This document shows, one piece after another, positions 1 to 7,782 of a stretch of 15,637 nucleotides of DNA (its first letter is position 1; every line of letters begins with the position of its first letter). The notes under the pieces were generated by a model that saw only the letters and a list, made by a program, of their open reading frames with translations, did no database searches and was not told the DNA's origin. The DNA is from Tannerella sp. GTDB lineage: Bacteria; Bacteroidota; Bacteroidia; Bacteroidales; Tannerellaceae. The stretch is taken from assembly GCA_031279875.1 (NCBI GenBank), contig JAITHS010000172.1, forward strand, positions 1 to 15,637, in the 5' to 3' direction. A program made the translations under genes and the position numbers.

Positions 1-2
1 AA

Positions 3-98
3 CGCACTATCAGCGTGGATATTCGCTACGTTCTCTGGATGATTGACAAGTGGGGCAAATGCCCGCGAATTATCGAAGAACTGAAGATTTCACAATAA
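3..98 (+). CDS. C-terminal end of an unrecognised gene (5' truncated by window edge)
   Basis: Only the frame beginning at base 3 stays open from the window edge; the other two forward frames hit stops within about 45 bases. It encodes 31 residues and ends at a TAA at 96-98. The tail contains the segments VDIRYVLWMIDKWGK and CPRIIEELKISQ, which look helical and soluble. I do not recognise the family, and no function can be given. The open frame and the following intergenic promoter suggest it is the end of a real gene, but 31 codons are weak evidence. It is probably unrelated to the PUL downstream, since a separate transcription unit lies between them. Confidence 0.5.
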   Translation, partial: RTISVDIRYVLWMIDKWGKCPRIIEELKISQ

Positions 99-133
99 AT
101 ATCACTTGATTATATCTTCAAATTTCAAAAAAA

Positions 134-165
134 TTGCAATAATAAAAAAAATATGACTATCTTTG
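134..165 (+). promoter_or_regulatory. Bacteroidota sigma-ABfr-type promoter of the beta-barrel gene
   Basis: A -33-like TTG at 134-136 is followed after 21 bases by TATCTTTG at 158-165. The second element fits the Bacteroidota -7 consensus TAnnTTTG exactly, and the spacing is within the usual 19-21. The region is otherwise A/T-rich. Transcription would be expected to begin within a few bases of 170, which is also the first base of the only usable start codon. Confidence 0.7.
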
Positions 166-169
166 CACA

Positions 170-1348
170 ATGATTTACAATGTAAAAATAATTATTAAGT
201 ACGTGTTTGGATTTATTCCGGTTTTGTTTGCTACTACCGTTGCAGCACAGGACAGCGAAGACAATTCGGCTCAAACGCATGATTATAAGTCTGTTGAAAT
301 AGGCGGATATGTGAGTGATATGCCATCATTCATTTCTATCGGCAGTCCGGAAGCGTTCTACTGGAATAACCTTGTTCACAACCGATTGAACTTTGGCTGG
401 CAGTTTGCCGAAAACTGGCGGATAGACGCCGGTATGCGCAACCGTTTTATCTTCGGCAGCGAATACCTTGTTCAATCTGACGAAATGGCTAAAGACAACG
501 GCTGGCTTAATCTGACATGGAACAACTATCAAGATCGCACAGTCGTACTGAACTCCACTTTCGACCGTCTGAACATAACTTTCGAACGCGACGAATGGAA
601 ACTTCAACTCGGCAGACAGCGCATTAATTGGGGGCAAACTTTCGTCTGGAACCCTAACGACATCTTCAACACCTATTCTTTTTTCGATTTCGACTATACC
701 GAACGCCCCGGCTGCGATGCTTTCCGCGCAACATTTTATCACAGCGAAACAGCCTCTTCCGAACTCGCCTCCTCTATCAATCGCTACGGCAAAGCGACTG
801 CCGCCCTGATGCATCATCGCAATTGGCAAAACATTGATTTTCAAGGAATAGTCGGATATTTTGAACAAACCGACATCGTAGTTGGCGGTGCCGTAACGGG
901 CGATTACAAAGGATTAAACTGTAGAGGTGAAATATCTGTCTTTAAGCCTGTTAACATATCGTCCGACAAAACAATAGTAGCTGCGTCGGTCGGTTTGGAT
1001 TACATCTTTGCCAACTCGCTGATGCTACAGACCGAATTTCTCTACAACAACGCTTCGCAGTCGGGCAATCTGACAGACCTGTTGAGCGCCGAAGGCATGT
1101 CAGCCAAACGCTTGTCTGTCAGCGATAAAAACCTCTTTTTTCAAGCATCCTATCCGTTAACACCCCGTCTAAATAGTTCTCTGTCGGGAATGTATTTCGT
1201 TGACATAAATGCCTTTTATACAGGCTTTTCGATTGATTATTCACTTGCCTCTAATTTTGACCTGTCGTGCATAGCGCAGTATTTCGGCACAGAATCTCAG
1301 AATATGAGCGTTTTACTTGCTTTCGCAAGAATAAAATGGTCGTTTTGA
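170..1348 (+). CDS. Outer-membrane beta-barrel (porin-like) protein, function unknown
   Basis: This 392-residue protein starts with a Sec signal peptide (about residues 1-26, cleavage likely after TTVAA, before QD). The rest alternates aromatic and polar residues as in transmembrane beta-strands and ends in Trp-Ser-Phe, the terminal Phe typical of outer-membrane barrels recognised by the BAM machinery. A central conserved-looking block at about residues 145-187 includes LQLGRQRINWGQTFVWNPND followed by an aromatic FFDFDY stretch and ERPG. I recall this type of block from uncharacterised Bacteroidota outer-membrane barrel proteins of roughly 400 residues; I cannot name a substrate. ATG at 170 is the only ATG start: the same frame has a TAA at 143-145 with no ATG between, and the next in-frame Met is residue 51, past the signal peptide. 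It has its own promoter and no visible link to the PUL. Barrel assignment is firm, family identity moderate. Confidence 0.85.
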   Translation: MIYNVKIIIKYVFGFIPVLFATTVAAQDSEDNSAQTHDYKSVEIGGYVSDMPSFISIGSPEAFYWNNLVHNRLNFGWQFAENWRIDAGMRNRFIFGSEYLVQSDEMAKDNGWLNLTWNNYQDRTVVLNSTFDRLNITFERDEWKLQLGRQRINWGQTFVWNPNDIFNTYSFFDFDYTERPGCDAFRATFYHSETASSELASSINRYGKATAALMHHRNWQNIDFQGIVGYFEQTDIVVGGAVTGDYKGLNCRGEISVFKPVNISSDKTIVAASVGLDYIFANSLMLQTEFLYNNASQSGNLTDLLSAEGMSAKRLSVSDKNLFFQASYPLTPRLNSSLSGMYFVDINAFYTGFSIDYSLASNFDLSCIAQYFGTESQNMSVLLAFARIKWSF

Positions 1349-1355
1349 AAAAAAT

Positions 1356-1377
1356 AAAAAAAAAAAACGATTTTTTT
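1356..1377 (+). terminator. Weak A-tract/T-tract stem after the barrel gene
   Basis: Eight bases after the stop codon of the barrel gene an 11-A run (1356-1366) is followed by CGA and an 8-T run (1370-1377). It can fold as an all A:T stem of up to 8 pairs with a 3-base loop and ends in T residues. It has no G:C pairs, so it would be a poor intrinsic terminator. The same bases also resemble the LacI-type palindrome seen downstream (one mismatch at 1362-1373), so its role is ambiguous. Confidence 0.3.
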
Positions 1378-1386
1378 GCTGAAAAA

Positions 1387-1418
1387 TTTGGTAATAAGAA
1401 AAACAATAATTACCTTTG
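1387..1418 (+). promoter_or_regulatory. Promoter of the lacI-family regulator
   Basis: TTTG at 1387-1390, then 20 bases, then TACCTTTG at 1411-1418: both elements match the Bacteroidota housekeeping consensus (TTTG, 19-21 bases, TAnnTTTG). The expected transcription start is a few bases after 1418, giving a leader of roughly 15-20 bases before the ATG at 1441. The predicted start falls at or beside the palindrome at 1425-1436, which suggests autoregulation. Confidence 0.8.
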
Positions 1419-1424
1419 CGGCGC

Positions 1425-1436
1425 AAAATCGATTTT
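1425..1436. promoter_or_regulatory. Putative LacI-type operator in the lacI leader
   Basis: AAAATCGATTTT is a perfect 12-base palindrome with a central CG dinucleotide, the geometry bound by LacI/GalR-family dimers whose hinge helices insert a Leu at the central CpG. It starts six bases past the -7 element and covers the predicted transcription start, so an occupied site would block or stall transcription. The central ten bases AAATCGATTT also occur in the site before susC1 (2478-2491). Binding by the neighbouring regulator is inferred. Confidence 0.6.
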
Positions 1437-1440
1437 TTAA

Positions 1441-2481
1441 ATGAAAGAAAAAGTATTGAAAAAGCAATCGAAAGTCTCGATGCAAGATGTGGCAAATGCC
1501 GCAGGAGTATCCCGTTCGACGGTATCGTTCGTGTTAAACGATCTGGCTAAAGTGCGGCGTATCAGTGCCGACGTGTCGTTGAGAGTTAAAGAAGCGGCAG
1601 AAAAGATGAACTATCAGGTTGACCAGGTAGCCCGCAGTCTGAGGACGGGGCAGTCACGGATTATAGCGTTGTTAGTTGCGGATATTTCAGACTATTTTTT
1701 TGCCACCGTTGCGTATCACTGTCAGGAATATGCCGAATCAAGGGGATATACGCTGTTCATCATTAACACCGGCGAAAAGCAATATCGATTGCGCGAAATC
1801 TTCAATTTGTTGAAGACCCGCAAGGTTGACGGTATTATCATGGTGCCAATCGCCAATATTGAAGAGGGCGTAATTGAGAAACTTAACCCCGGCATTCCCA
1901 TGGTTTACATTGACCGTTATTTTGACACGTTGCATACGGGCAGAGTAAGGATCAACAACTACGAAGTATCGACAATGGCGACGCAACTGCTTATTGGAAA
2001 AGGTTGTCGGCGAACAGGGCTGATAACCTACAACGAGAGTTTACGACACATGAAAGACCGCAACAATGGGTATCTCGACACGATCAGGAAGAGCGACCTG
2101 TTTGACGACAGTCTGCTCTGCGCTGTTGAATACATAAACTACAGGAACACGATTTCCGACTTTCTGGCGAAAAAAATGAGATCGGCAACGCCTCTTGAAG
2201 GGATATTCATCACAACCGGAGGGTTATCTCAGGTTGTAATACGATGCCTTGTCAATATGGACGTTAAAATCCAGTCCGACATTCAGGTTATAGGCTTTGA
2301 CAGGATGGACGCCGCCGTAGGAGTATCTGTTCCTTATGTCAAACAACCGGTCAAAGACTTGTGTGAAAAGGCTCTTAACATTCTGATAGAGAGCATTATA
2401 TTGCATAGTGATGGGAGTATGACAGACTATGTGCTGCCCGCTTCTATTGTTACGGATTCCTTTTTTAGCCCATTTAACTAA
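1441..2481 (+). CDS. LacI/GalR-family transcriptional regulator of the PUL
   Basis: The 346-residue length is normal for the family. An N-terminal LacI-type helix-turn-helix covers about residues 12-34: VSMQDVANAAGVSRSTVS followed by FVLND, with recognition-helix residues S24-R25-S26-T27-V28. The hinge helix contains VARSLRTGQS, where Leu67 is the position that inserts into a central CpG in characterised members. Residues from about 73 form the periplasmic-binding-protein-like sensor and dimerisation domain (RIIALLVADISDYFF, DGIIMVP, IPMVYIDRYF, VIGFDRMDAA). The effector sugar cannot be read from the sequence. The start is supported by a good promoter 22 bases upstream and no competing in-frame ATG. 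The gene ends inside a palindrome, 42 bases before susC1, so it may act locally on both its own promoter and the PUL. LacI-type regulators are a less common control mode for PULs than HTCS or ECF-sigma/anti-sigma systems. Repressor or activator status is not determinable here. Confidence 0.93.
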   Translation: MKEKVLKKQSKVSMQDVANAAGVSRSTVSFVLNDLAKVRRISADVSLRVKEAAEKMNYQVDQVARSLRTGQSRIIALLVADISDYFFATVAYHCQEYAESRGYTLFIINTGEKQYRLREIFNLLKTRKVDGIIMVPIANIEEGVIEKLNPGIPMVYIDRYFDTLHTGRVRINNYEVSTMATQLLIGKGCRRTGLITYNESLRHMKDRNNGYLDTIRKSDLFDDSLLCAVEYINYRNTISDFLAKKMRSATPLEGIFITTGGLSQVVIRCLVNMDVKIQSDIQVIGFDRMDAAVGVSVPYVKQPVKDLCEKALNILIESIILHSDGSMTDYVLPASIVTDSFFSPFN

Positions 2482-2491
2482 ATCGATTTAG
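2478..2491. promoter_or_regulatory. Putative LacI-type operator upstream of susC1
   Basis: CTAAATCGATTTAG is a perfect 14-base palindrome with a central CG. Its first part includes the TAA stop of the regulator gene (2479-2481), and its centre lies 39-40 bases before the susC1 ATG. It shares the ten-base core AAATCGATTT with the site in the lacI leader. Two near-identical LacI-style palindromes, each just upstream of one of the two adjacent transcription units, strongly suggest a shared regulator. Binding is inferred, not shown. Confidence 0.68.
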
Positions 2492-2519
2492 CAAAAGTTT
2501 AATTATTTAATTTATTTTG
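2488..2519 (+). promoter_or_regulatory. Weak candidate promoter for susC1
   Basis: TTATTTTG at 2512-2519 matches TAnnTTTG with one change, and TTAG at 2488-2491, 20 bases upstream, is a one-mismatch -33 element that lies inside the palindrome at 2478-2491. If real, a bound regulator would cover the -33 region, and transcription would start at about the susC1 ATG. The match is imperfect; transcription could instead read through from the lacI promoter. Confidence 0.35.
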
Positions 2520-2523
2520 TAAC

Positions 2524-5500
2524 ATGAAAGAAAAACATTTATTTACAACACGAGACAATACATGGCGAAAGGCTTTTATGGTGCTGTGTATTCTCGTTTT
2601 CGGAACACTTGTTGCGTTAGCGCAGAAGCGTATAACGGGGATAGTGGTTGACGTCGGCGGAGAGCCTGTAGTTGGCGCCAATATTACGGAAAAAGGGACT
2701 CAAAACGGTAAGGTAACCGATGCCGAAGGCAAATTTGCGCTCATGGCAGCTGGCAGCAACTCGATTTTGCAGGTCTCTTTTATTGGTTACCGACGGCAAG
2801 AAATTCCCGTTGGCAACCGTAGCACGCTGAAGATCATCCTTCAGGATGACATTGAAGCATTGGATGAAGTAGTTGTAGTAGGATATGGTACACAGTCAAA
2901 AGTTACTTTAACGGGCGCTATTGCTGCTATCAAAGGCGACGAAGTTATTACTACCAAGAACGAAAACGTTCAAAACATGCTGACAGGTAAAATGGCAGGT
3001 GTAAGAGTGGTTCAAAAAACAGCCGAACCCGGAACGTTCAACAACAACTTTGACATTAGAGGCATGGGTGCCCCGCTTATCGTCATCGACGGCATTCCGC
3101 GTACTACCGGTGACTTGCAACGTATGGATTCAAACGACATTGAAAACCTTTCGGTATTAAAAGACGCATCTGCCGCGATCTACGGAGTACGCGCCGCTAA
3201 CGGAGTAGTTCTTGTAACGACCAGAAAAGGAAATCTTAATTCGGCACCCGAAATCAACTATTCCGGCAATTTTACATGGCAACAGCCGTCGGGGATGCCT
3301 GTAACCGTTAATGCAGTCGATTTCATGACATTACGCAACGAACAGTCTATGCATAATATCAATAACACGATATTCCCTGTATGGGTATGGAAAGAGGAAG
3401 ATTTCGAGGCATACAGAAGCGGTGCCAAGACAAGTATAGACTGGTATGACGTCATATTTGAGAAAACAGCCCCTCAAACGCAGCATAACCTAACTGTTTC
3501 CGGTGGCAGCCATTCTACGTCTTATCATGTCGGCTTGGGCTATTCCTATCAGGACGGCTTTTTCAAGGGAGACGACTTGTCTTATAATAAATATAATGTA
3601 AGATCTAATCTTAACACTCGTTTAGCCGGTGGATTGACGTTTGACTTGAATATCAGCGGTATTATGGAAACGCAAAACAATTCGTGGTATGATACTTGGG
3701 ATATTTTCAAACGATACTGGCGCACCGGACCTCACAGTCCTGTATATGCCGATCCGGAAGAAACAATGCTTTATTACGGATTGATAGAAGGCGACAATCC
3801 GCTTGCATGGATTGATGCCGATTATGCGGGCTACAAGAAATTCGAGCGAAAGTGGATGGAAATGTCGGCAAGTCTCAAATGGGATATTCCGGGTATTAAA
3901 GGATTGTTTATCAAGGGAATGTTTGATTTCGACTTTTACATATCAGATGAAACTCGGTTTAGAAAGTCTTATAACGAATACCGTTATCAGGAGGCTTCAG
4001 GCACATATCAAATGTGGACTATCGACGCCCCAAGTACAATTCAGCGTCAGGAATACACTCGGTATCAGTTGTTAAGCCAGATAATGCTTGATTACGCAAA
4101 CCGGTTTGGAAAACATAATGTAAAAGCACTGTTAGTATGGGAAACTCAACAACGCAAAGGAGATAATTTTTATGCAAAACGCGAGTTACCGTTACCGTTA
4201 GACCATCTTTTTGCGGGCGTCTCTGCCAATCAGGTTGCAAGCATGGACGCCGGTGCAGGTGCTTTGTATGAAAATACTAACCTTGCGTTAGCGGGCAAAA
4301 TCGTGTACGACTATTTAAGCAAGTACATGTTTGAAGGACAGTTCAGATACGATGGTTCTTCAAAATTTGCACCCAGACATCAATGGGGCTTCTTCCCTTC
4401 GGCGTTGGCGGCATGGCGCGTATCTGAAGAATCGTTCTTCAAGGAATTGCCGCTATCTTTTATCAACAACTTAAAACTGCGTAGTTCGTATGGAGTATTA
4501 GGCGATGACGGCGCGTCAACATATCAGTTTGTGTCGGGCTATAATTATCCTACGGCTTCGAATCAGCGGAATTTCAATGCTGGATACATTTTTGACAGCA
4601 GTTATACTTCAAGTGCCGACAACAAGGGGATACCCAATCCGATTATCACGTGGTACGAATCTAAAACGCTTAATCTCGGTGTTGATGTCGAGGCTTGGAA
4701 CGGTTTGGCAGGAGTTACTTTCGAGTATTTCGACCGACGAAGAGAAGGCTTGCTTGCCACAAGGACAGGCGGTATTCCGACAGTTGTAGGCGCAGGTCTG
4801 CCGCAGGAAAACATCAACAGCGACCGTCAATTCGGTCTTGAACTTGAACTTTCGCACCGTAACAAGATTAACACATTGTATTATAAAATCAGGGCGTTAG
4901 GTTCTGTTACGAGGAACAAGAAAATAAATATTGATAGAACGCCAAACGGCAGTTCATGGAGTAACTGGAAGAATAACAACAACGGGCGGTTAGACGGCCT
5001 TTACTGGGGCTATCAGGGTGCAGGACAGTTTTCTACGTGGGATGAAATTTGGAACTGGCCTGTACAGATAGCCCGTTCTACAATTATTGGCGACTATCGG
5101 TTTGAAGACTGGAACGGCGACGGTATAATAAATGACCAGGACATTCATCCTGTTCATTTTGATTCCTATCCGTGGGTCAATTACAGTTTCGTGATTGAAA
5201 GTCAATACAAAGGATTTGACTTGAACGTACTTTTTCAAGGCGCGGCAATGGGTTCGCTCACTTATGGAGAGAAATTTGTCGGTCCGGGAAACGGCAACGA
5301 TAATGCGATGAAACAGTTTATGAACCGCTGGCGACCATCAGATCCTGCCGCCGACCCTTATGATCCGAAAACAACGTGGATTTCAGGTTATTACGCCTAT
5401 TCCGGAACTAACCTGACTACCAACTCAACGTTTAATACCGAAAACTCGGCGTATTTTCGACTGAAAAGTATCGAACTCGGATACTCGTTTAAAAAACTTA

Positions 5501-5655
5501 ATGCGCTTGACAATGTAAGGCTGTATGTCAACGCATACAACCTGCTCACAATTACCAAAGTACGTGATGTGGATCCAGAACATCCGGAAGATAGTTACGG
5601 ATATATGTATCCGCTGAATAAATCTTATTCGGTAGGAATGAATATTAAATTTTAA
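2524..5655 (+). CDS. SusC/RagA-family TonB-dependent outer-membrane transporter (first pair)
   Basis: This 1043-residue protein is the barrel half of a SusCD glycan importer. It has a signal peptide (about 1-33, ending LVALA before Q), a CarboxypepD_reg-like/DUF4480-type domain (about 36-110), then DEVVVVGYGTQ at 114-124, the TonB-box-like junction typical of SusC. The plug (about 123-235) holds the signature LSVLKDASAAIYG. The barrel runs to a terminal Phe (SVGMNIKF). A Ca-site-like loop DWNGDGIINDQD lies at 862-873. There is no N-terminal STN domain, so it is not expected to signal to an anti-sigma factor. That fits control by the adjacent LacI-type protein. It is 11 bases upstream of susD1 and surely co-transcribed and partnered with it. 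Substrate specificity is unknown; context suggests a GH172-sensitive glycan. An alternative start at Met19 (2578) would leave a shorter signal peptide. Confidence 0.96.
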   Translation: MKEKHLFTTRDNTWRKAFMVLCILVFGTLVALAQKRITGIVVDVGGEPVVGANITEKGTQNGKVTDAEGKFALMAAGSNSILQVSFIGYRRQEIPVGNRSTLKIILQDDIEALDEVVVVGYGTQSKVTLTGAIAAIKGDEVITTKNENVQNMLTGKMAGVRVVQKTAEPGTFNNNFDIRGMGAPLIVIDGIPRTTGDLQRMDSNDIENLSVLKDASAAIYGVRAANGVVLVTTRKGNLNSAPEINYSGNFTWQQPSGMPVTVNAVDFMTLRNEQSMHNINNTIFPVWVWKEEDFEAYRSGAKTSIDWYDVIFEKTAPQTQHNLTVSGGSHSTSYHVGLGYSYQDGFFKGDDLSYNKYNVRSNLNTRLAGGLTFDLNISGIMETQNNSWYDTWDIFKRYWRTGPHSPVYADPEETMLYYGLIEGDNPLAWIDADYAGYKKFERKWMEMSASLKWDIPGIKGLFIKGMFDFDFYISDETRFRKSYNEYRYQEASGTYQMWTIDAPSTIQRQEYTRYQLLSQIMLDYANRFGKHNVKALLVWETQQRKGDNFYAKRELPLPLDHLFAGVSANQVASMDAGAGALYENTNLALAGKIVYDYLSKYMFEGQFRYDGSSKFAPRHQWGFFPSALAAWRVSEESFFKELPLSFINNLKLRSSYGVLGDDGASTYQFVSGYNYPTASNQRNFNAGYIFDSSYTSSADNKGIPNPIITWYESKTLNLGVDVEAWNGLAGVTFEYFDRRREGLLATRTGGIPTVVGAGLPQENINSDRQFGLELELSHRNKINTLYYKIRALGSVTRNKKINIDRTPNGSSWSNWKNNNNGRLDGLYWGYQGAGQFSTWDEIWNWPVQIARSTIIGDYRFEDWNGDGIINDQDIHPVHFDSYPWVNYSFVIESQYKGFDLNVLFQGAAMGSLTYGEKFVGPGNGNDNAMKQFMNRWRPSDPAADPYDPKTTWISGYYAYSGTNLTTNSTFNTENSAYFRLKSIELGYSFKKLNALDNVRLYVNAYNLLTITKVRDVDPEHPEDSYGYMYPLNKSYSVGMNIKF

Positions 5656-5666
5656 CACTTTACAAA

Positions 5667-7760
5667 ATGCGAAAAATATTTTTTTTAATAGTTGCAATAT
5701 CGATTTTTTATGGAGTTATTACGTCCTGTTCGGATTATCTTAACGTCCCTCCGATGAATATCATACAAGACAAAGACTTGATGACGTCGGAAGAGGGTAT
5801 GTCGATATACATGGCACGTCTTTACAGTCAGATGCCGTTTGAAGATTACAAATATTCACCTCAACGCGGGTTCTTCGATGATTATCAGGTAGCGCCGGGA
5901 ACATGCGAAGGTTCGTCATTAGGGCGTAACGGAGCGCAAGCGATGACAAGCGAAGGCTGGGTACGCAATAACAATACCAACTTCACAATAGCCTATCGCG
6001 AAATTCGCGATGCTAATTATCTGCTTGAAAACTTTCCGATATACAAAAGTTATTTCAATGAAAGCAGATACAATCATTTTATCGGCGAAGCTTATTTTAC
6101 GAGAGCGATGAGTTTTTATGCCCTTGCCAAACGTTTCGGCGGCATTTCTCTTGTTACTCAAGTATTGAAATATCCCGAAAATACAGCCGCGCAACTTGAA
6201 ACACCCCGTTCTACCGAAGAAGAAACGTGGAATCAGGTGTTGAGCGATTTTGACATGGCTGCGTCACTTTTGGAGCCGATAAGCCCCAAGCGTGGTTATG
6301 CCAACAGATATGTCGCCCTTGCTTTTAAATCGGAAGCGATGCTTTTTGCAGGATGTGTAGCCAAATACAACACTGCGCTGAATCTAACAGGTTTTGGTCA
6401 GAAGACCGGTGTCAGAGTAATAGGTTTCGACCCTTTGAGTGCTGCCGATGCTTCAAAACGCTTTTTTACGGAGGCTTATCAAGCGGCAAGCGAGATTGTA
6501 CGAGACAATAAATACTCGCTTTACAAAAACAAATGGTCTGCAACCGACAGGGAAGCTCAAACACAAAATATGATAGACATGTTTTTTGACGTTAACAGCA
6601 CCGAAAATATTTATATCAAAGAGTATGCTTATCCCGACATTCCGCATGGATACAATATTTATAACATGTGTACCCAATGGGCAACCGGCGCTAACGGCGG
6701 CTTTAACTCGCCTACACTTGACTTGGTTGAACTTTATGACGGTATTGAAAAATATCCCGACGGCAAGGTTAAGACTTTTGACAAACCAGACAAAGACGAC
6801 CCCGATAGAAAGTATGTGTTATACGATAATCTGTTTGATTATTTCAGAAATCTTGAACCGCGCTGTCGCGCTTTTATAATGATTCCGGGAGATGTTTTTA
6901 AGGGCGAAACGTTAGAATTATGGCACGGAACTTTTACCGGCGACGTATCCGATGGCATCTCACCGTTGATGTCGTTCAACGGGCAGTTTGACTACGCCCT
7001 TGCTACAAGAGGTAAGTACAACACAACCGACGCATACCGCGGCGCAGGTAAATACAGTGTCAAATCGCTCTATGTTGACGCCAGCCGCAGCAATCACGAA
7101 CTTATTACCATGCCCGACGGTTCTCTACGAAACGCCGCCGGACGATGCGGTCCGTTCTGGAACGACCAGTACGGAAGTATAACCGGTTTTTCGCTCCGAA
7201 AAGGTATAGACCCCAATAAACCTGTATCGGAACTTGCCTCCGGCGTTGAAGCGCGCGACTATAATCATTGCGTTCTGATGCGTTACGGCGAAGTATTGCT
7301 CAATCTTGCCGAAGCAGCGTCCGAGCTGACACTTGCAGGCGAAAGCGCTGTAAACGGCGAAAACCTCCTTGATAATGCTTACAAAGCCATACGCGATATT
7401 CGTGAACGCGCAGGAGCAGAGCCGCTGTCGAGTGCCGCCGACCTAAACGGCGAAACAGGCAGAGATATAATTCGCAAAGAACGTCGTAAGGAACTGCCTT
7501 TTGAAAACAAGACGCTGTGGGACATACGTCGCTGGCGCACACAACACTCCGACCCGCTTAACGGCTCTACTCAAAGCGATGGGGCTTATTATCGCGGCTT
7601 GTATCCGTTCTACTCGACTAAGGCAAACAAATTTTTCTTTGATCCGCGCTTTGACTATTTCGCTCACAGATATACGTTCAGGATGAACCAGTATTATTTT
7701 GCTATTCCGAGCGGTGAAGTATCGAAAAGCCCCGTCATCGACCAGCAACCGGGATTATAA
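5667..7760 (+). CDS. SusD/RagB-family glycan-binding lipoprotein (first pair)
   Basis: This 697-residue surface lipoprotein would cap the SusC1 barrel and bind oligosaccharide. The N-terminus is a lipoprotein signal peptide with lipobox VITSC (Cys21) followed by SDYLNVPP. SusD-family features in order: an aromatic/TPR-like helical region around 139-163 (EAYFTRAMSFYALAKRFGG), a large central loop-rich segment, then MRYGEVLLNLAEAASEL at 538-554 and the C-terminal signature RKERRKELPFENKTLWDIRR at 603-622. The end YYFAIPSGEV is also typical. At 697 residues it is longer than the usual 500-600, with the excess mostly in the middle (about 330-530). It begins 11 bases after susC1. Family assignment is certain; the ligand is not. 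Confidence 0.95.
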   Translation: MRKIFFLIVAISIFYGVITSCSDYLNVPPMNIIQDKDLMTSEEGMSIYMARLYSQMPFEDYKYSPQRGFFDDYQVAPGTCEGSSLGRNGAQAMTSEGWVRNNNTNFTIAYREIRDANYLLENFPIYKSYFNESRYNHFIGEAYFTRAMSFYALAKRFGGISLVTQVLKYPENTAAQLETPRSTEEETWNQVLSDFDMAASLLEPISPKRGYANRYVALAFKSEAMLFAGCVAKYNTALNLTGFGQKTGVRVIGFDPLSAADASKRFFTEAYQAASEIVRDNKYSLYKNKWSATDREAQTQNMIDMFFDVNSTENIYIKEYAYPDIPHGYNIYNMCTQWATGANGGFNSPTLDLVELYDGIEKYPDGKVKTFDKPDKDDPDRKYVLYDNLFDYFRNLEPRCRAFIMIPGDVFKGETLELWHGTFTGDVSDGISPLMSFNGQFDYALATRGKYNTTDAYRGAGKYSVKSLYVDASRSNHELITMPDGSLRNAAGRCGPFWNDQYGSITGFSLRKGIDPNKPVSELASGVEARDYNHCVLMRYGEVLLNLAEAASELTLAGESAVNGENLLDNAYKAIRDIRERAGAEPLSSAADLNGETGRDIIRKERRKELPFENKTLWDIRRWRTQHSDPLNGSTQSDGAYYRGLYPFYSTKANKFFFDPRFDYFAHRYTFRMNQYYFAIPSGEVSKSPVIDQQPGL

Positions 7761-7782
7761 ACACTTAAAAAAGATTTACAAA

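Noticed and set aside
82..120. TGAAGAT ... ATCTTCA inverted repeat around the end of the first gene, as a possible terminator
   Set aside because: Only 7 pairs with a 25-base loop and no T-run after it; too weak to call.
326..868. 180-codon open frame on the minus strand opposite the barrel gene
   Set aside because: It lies wholly within a clear signal-peptide-bearing outer-membrane protein gene, has no signature I recognise and no promoter, so it is a shadow of the coding strand.
1779..1792. GCAAT-ATCG-ATTGC inverted repeat inside the lacI gene
   Set aside because: Short 5-base arms, flanks unlike the two upstream palindromes, and fully explained by coding sequence.
1441..2541. Identical opening ATGAAAGAAAAA in both lacI and susC1
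   Set aside because: Twelve A-rich bases encoding Met-Lys-Glu-Lys are common at Bacteroidota gene starts; no wider repeat surrounds them.
5107..5142. EF-hand-like DWNGDGIINDQD loop as evidence for calcium signalling
   Set aside because: Loops of this kind recur in many SusC barrels (a similar one is in susC2), so it is a family feature rather than a special function.
5696..5707. AATATCGATTTT in the susD1 signal-peptide codons, one mismatch from the 12-base palindrome
   Set aside because: It is not a perfect palindrome and sits in an A/T-rich run encoding hydrophobic residues, where such near-matches are expected by chance.
7699..7782. Longer start for the DUF3823 gene overlapping susD1
   Set aside because: The added 28 residues are the susD1 3' end in another frame and precede a perfect lipoprotein signal peptide starting at 7783.
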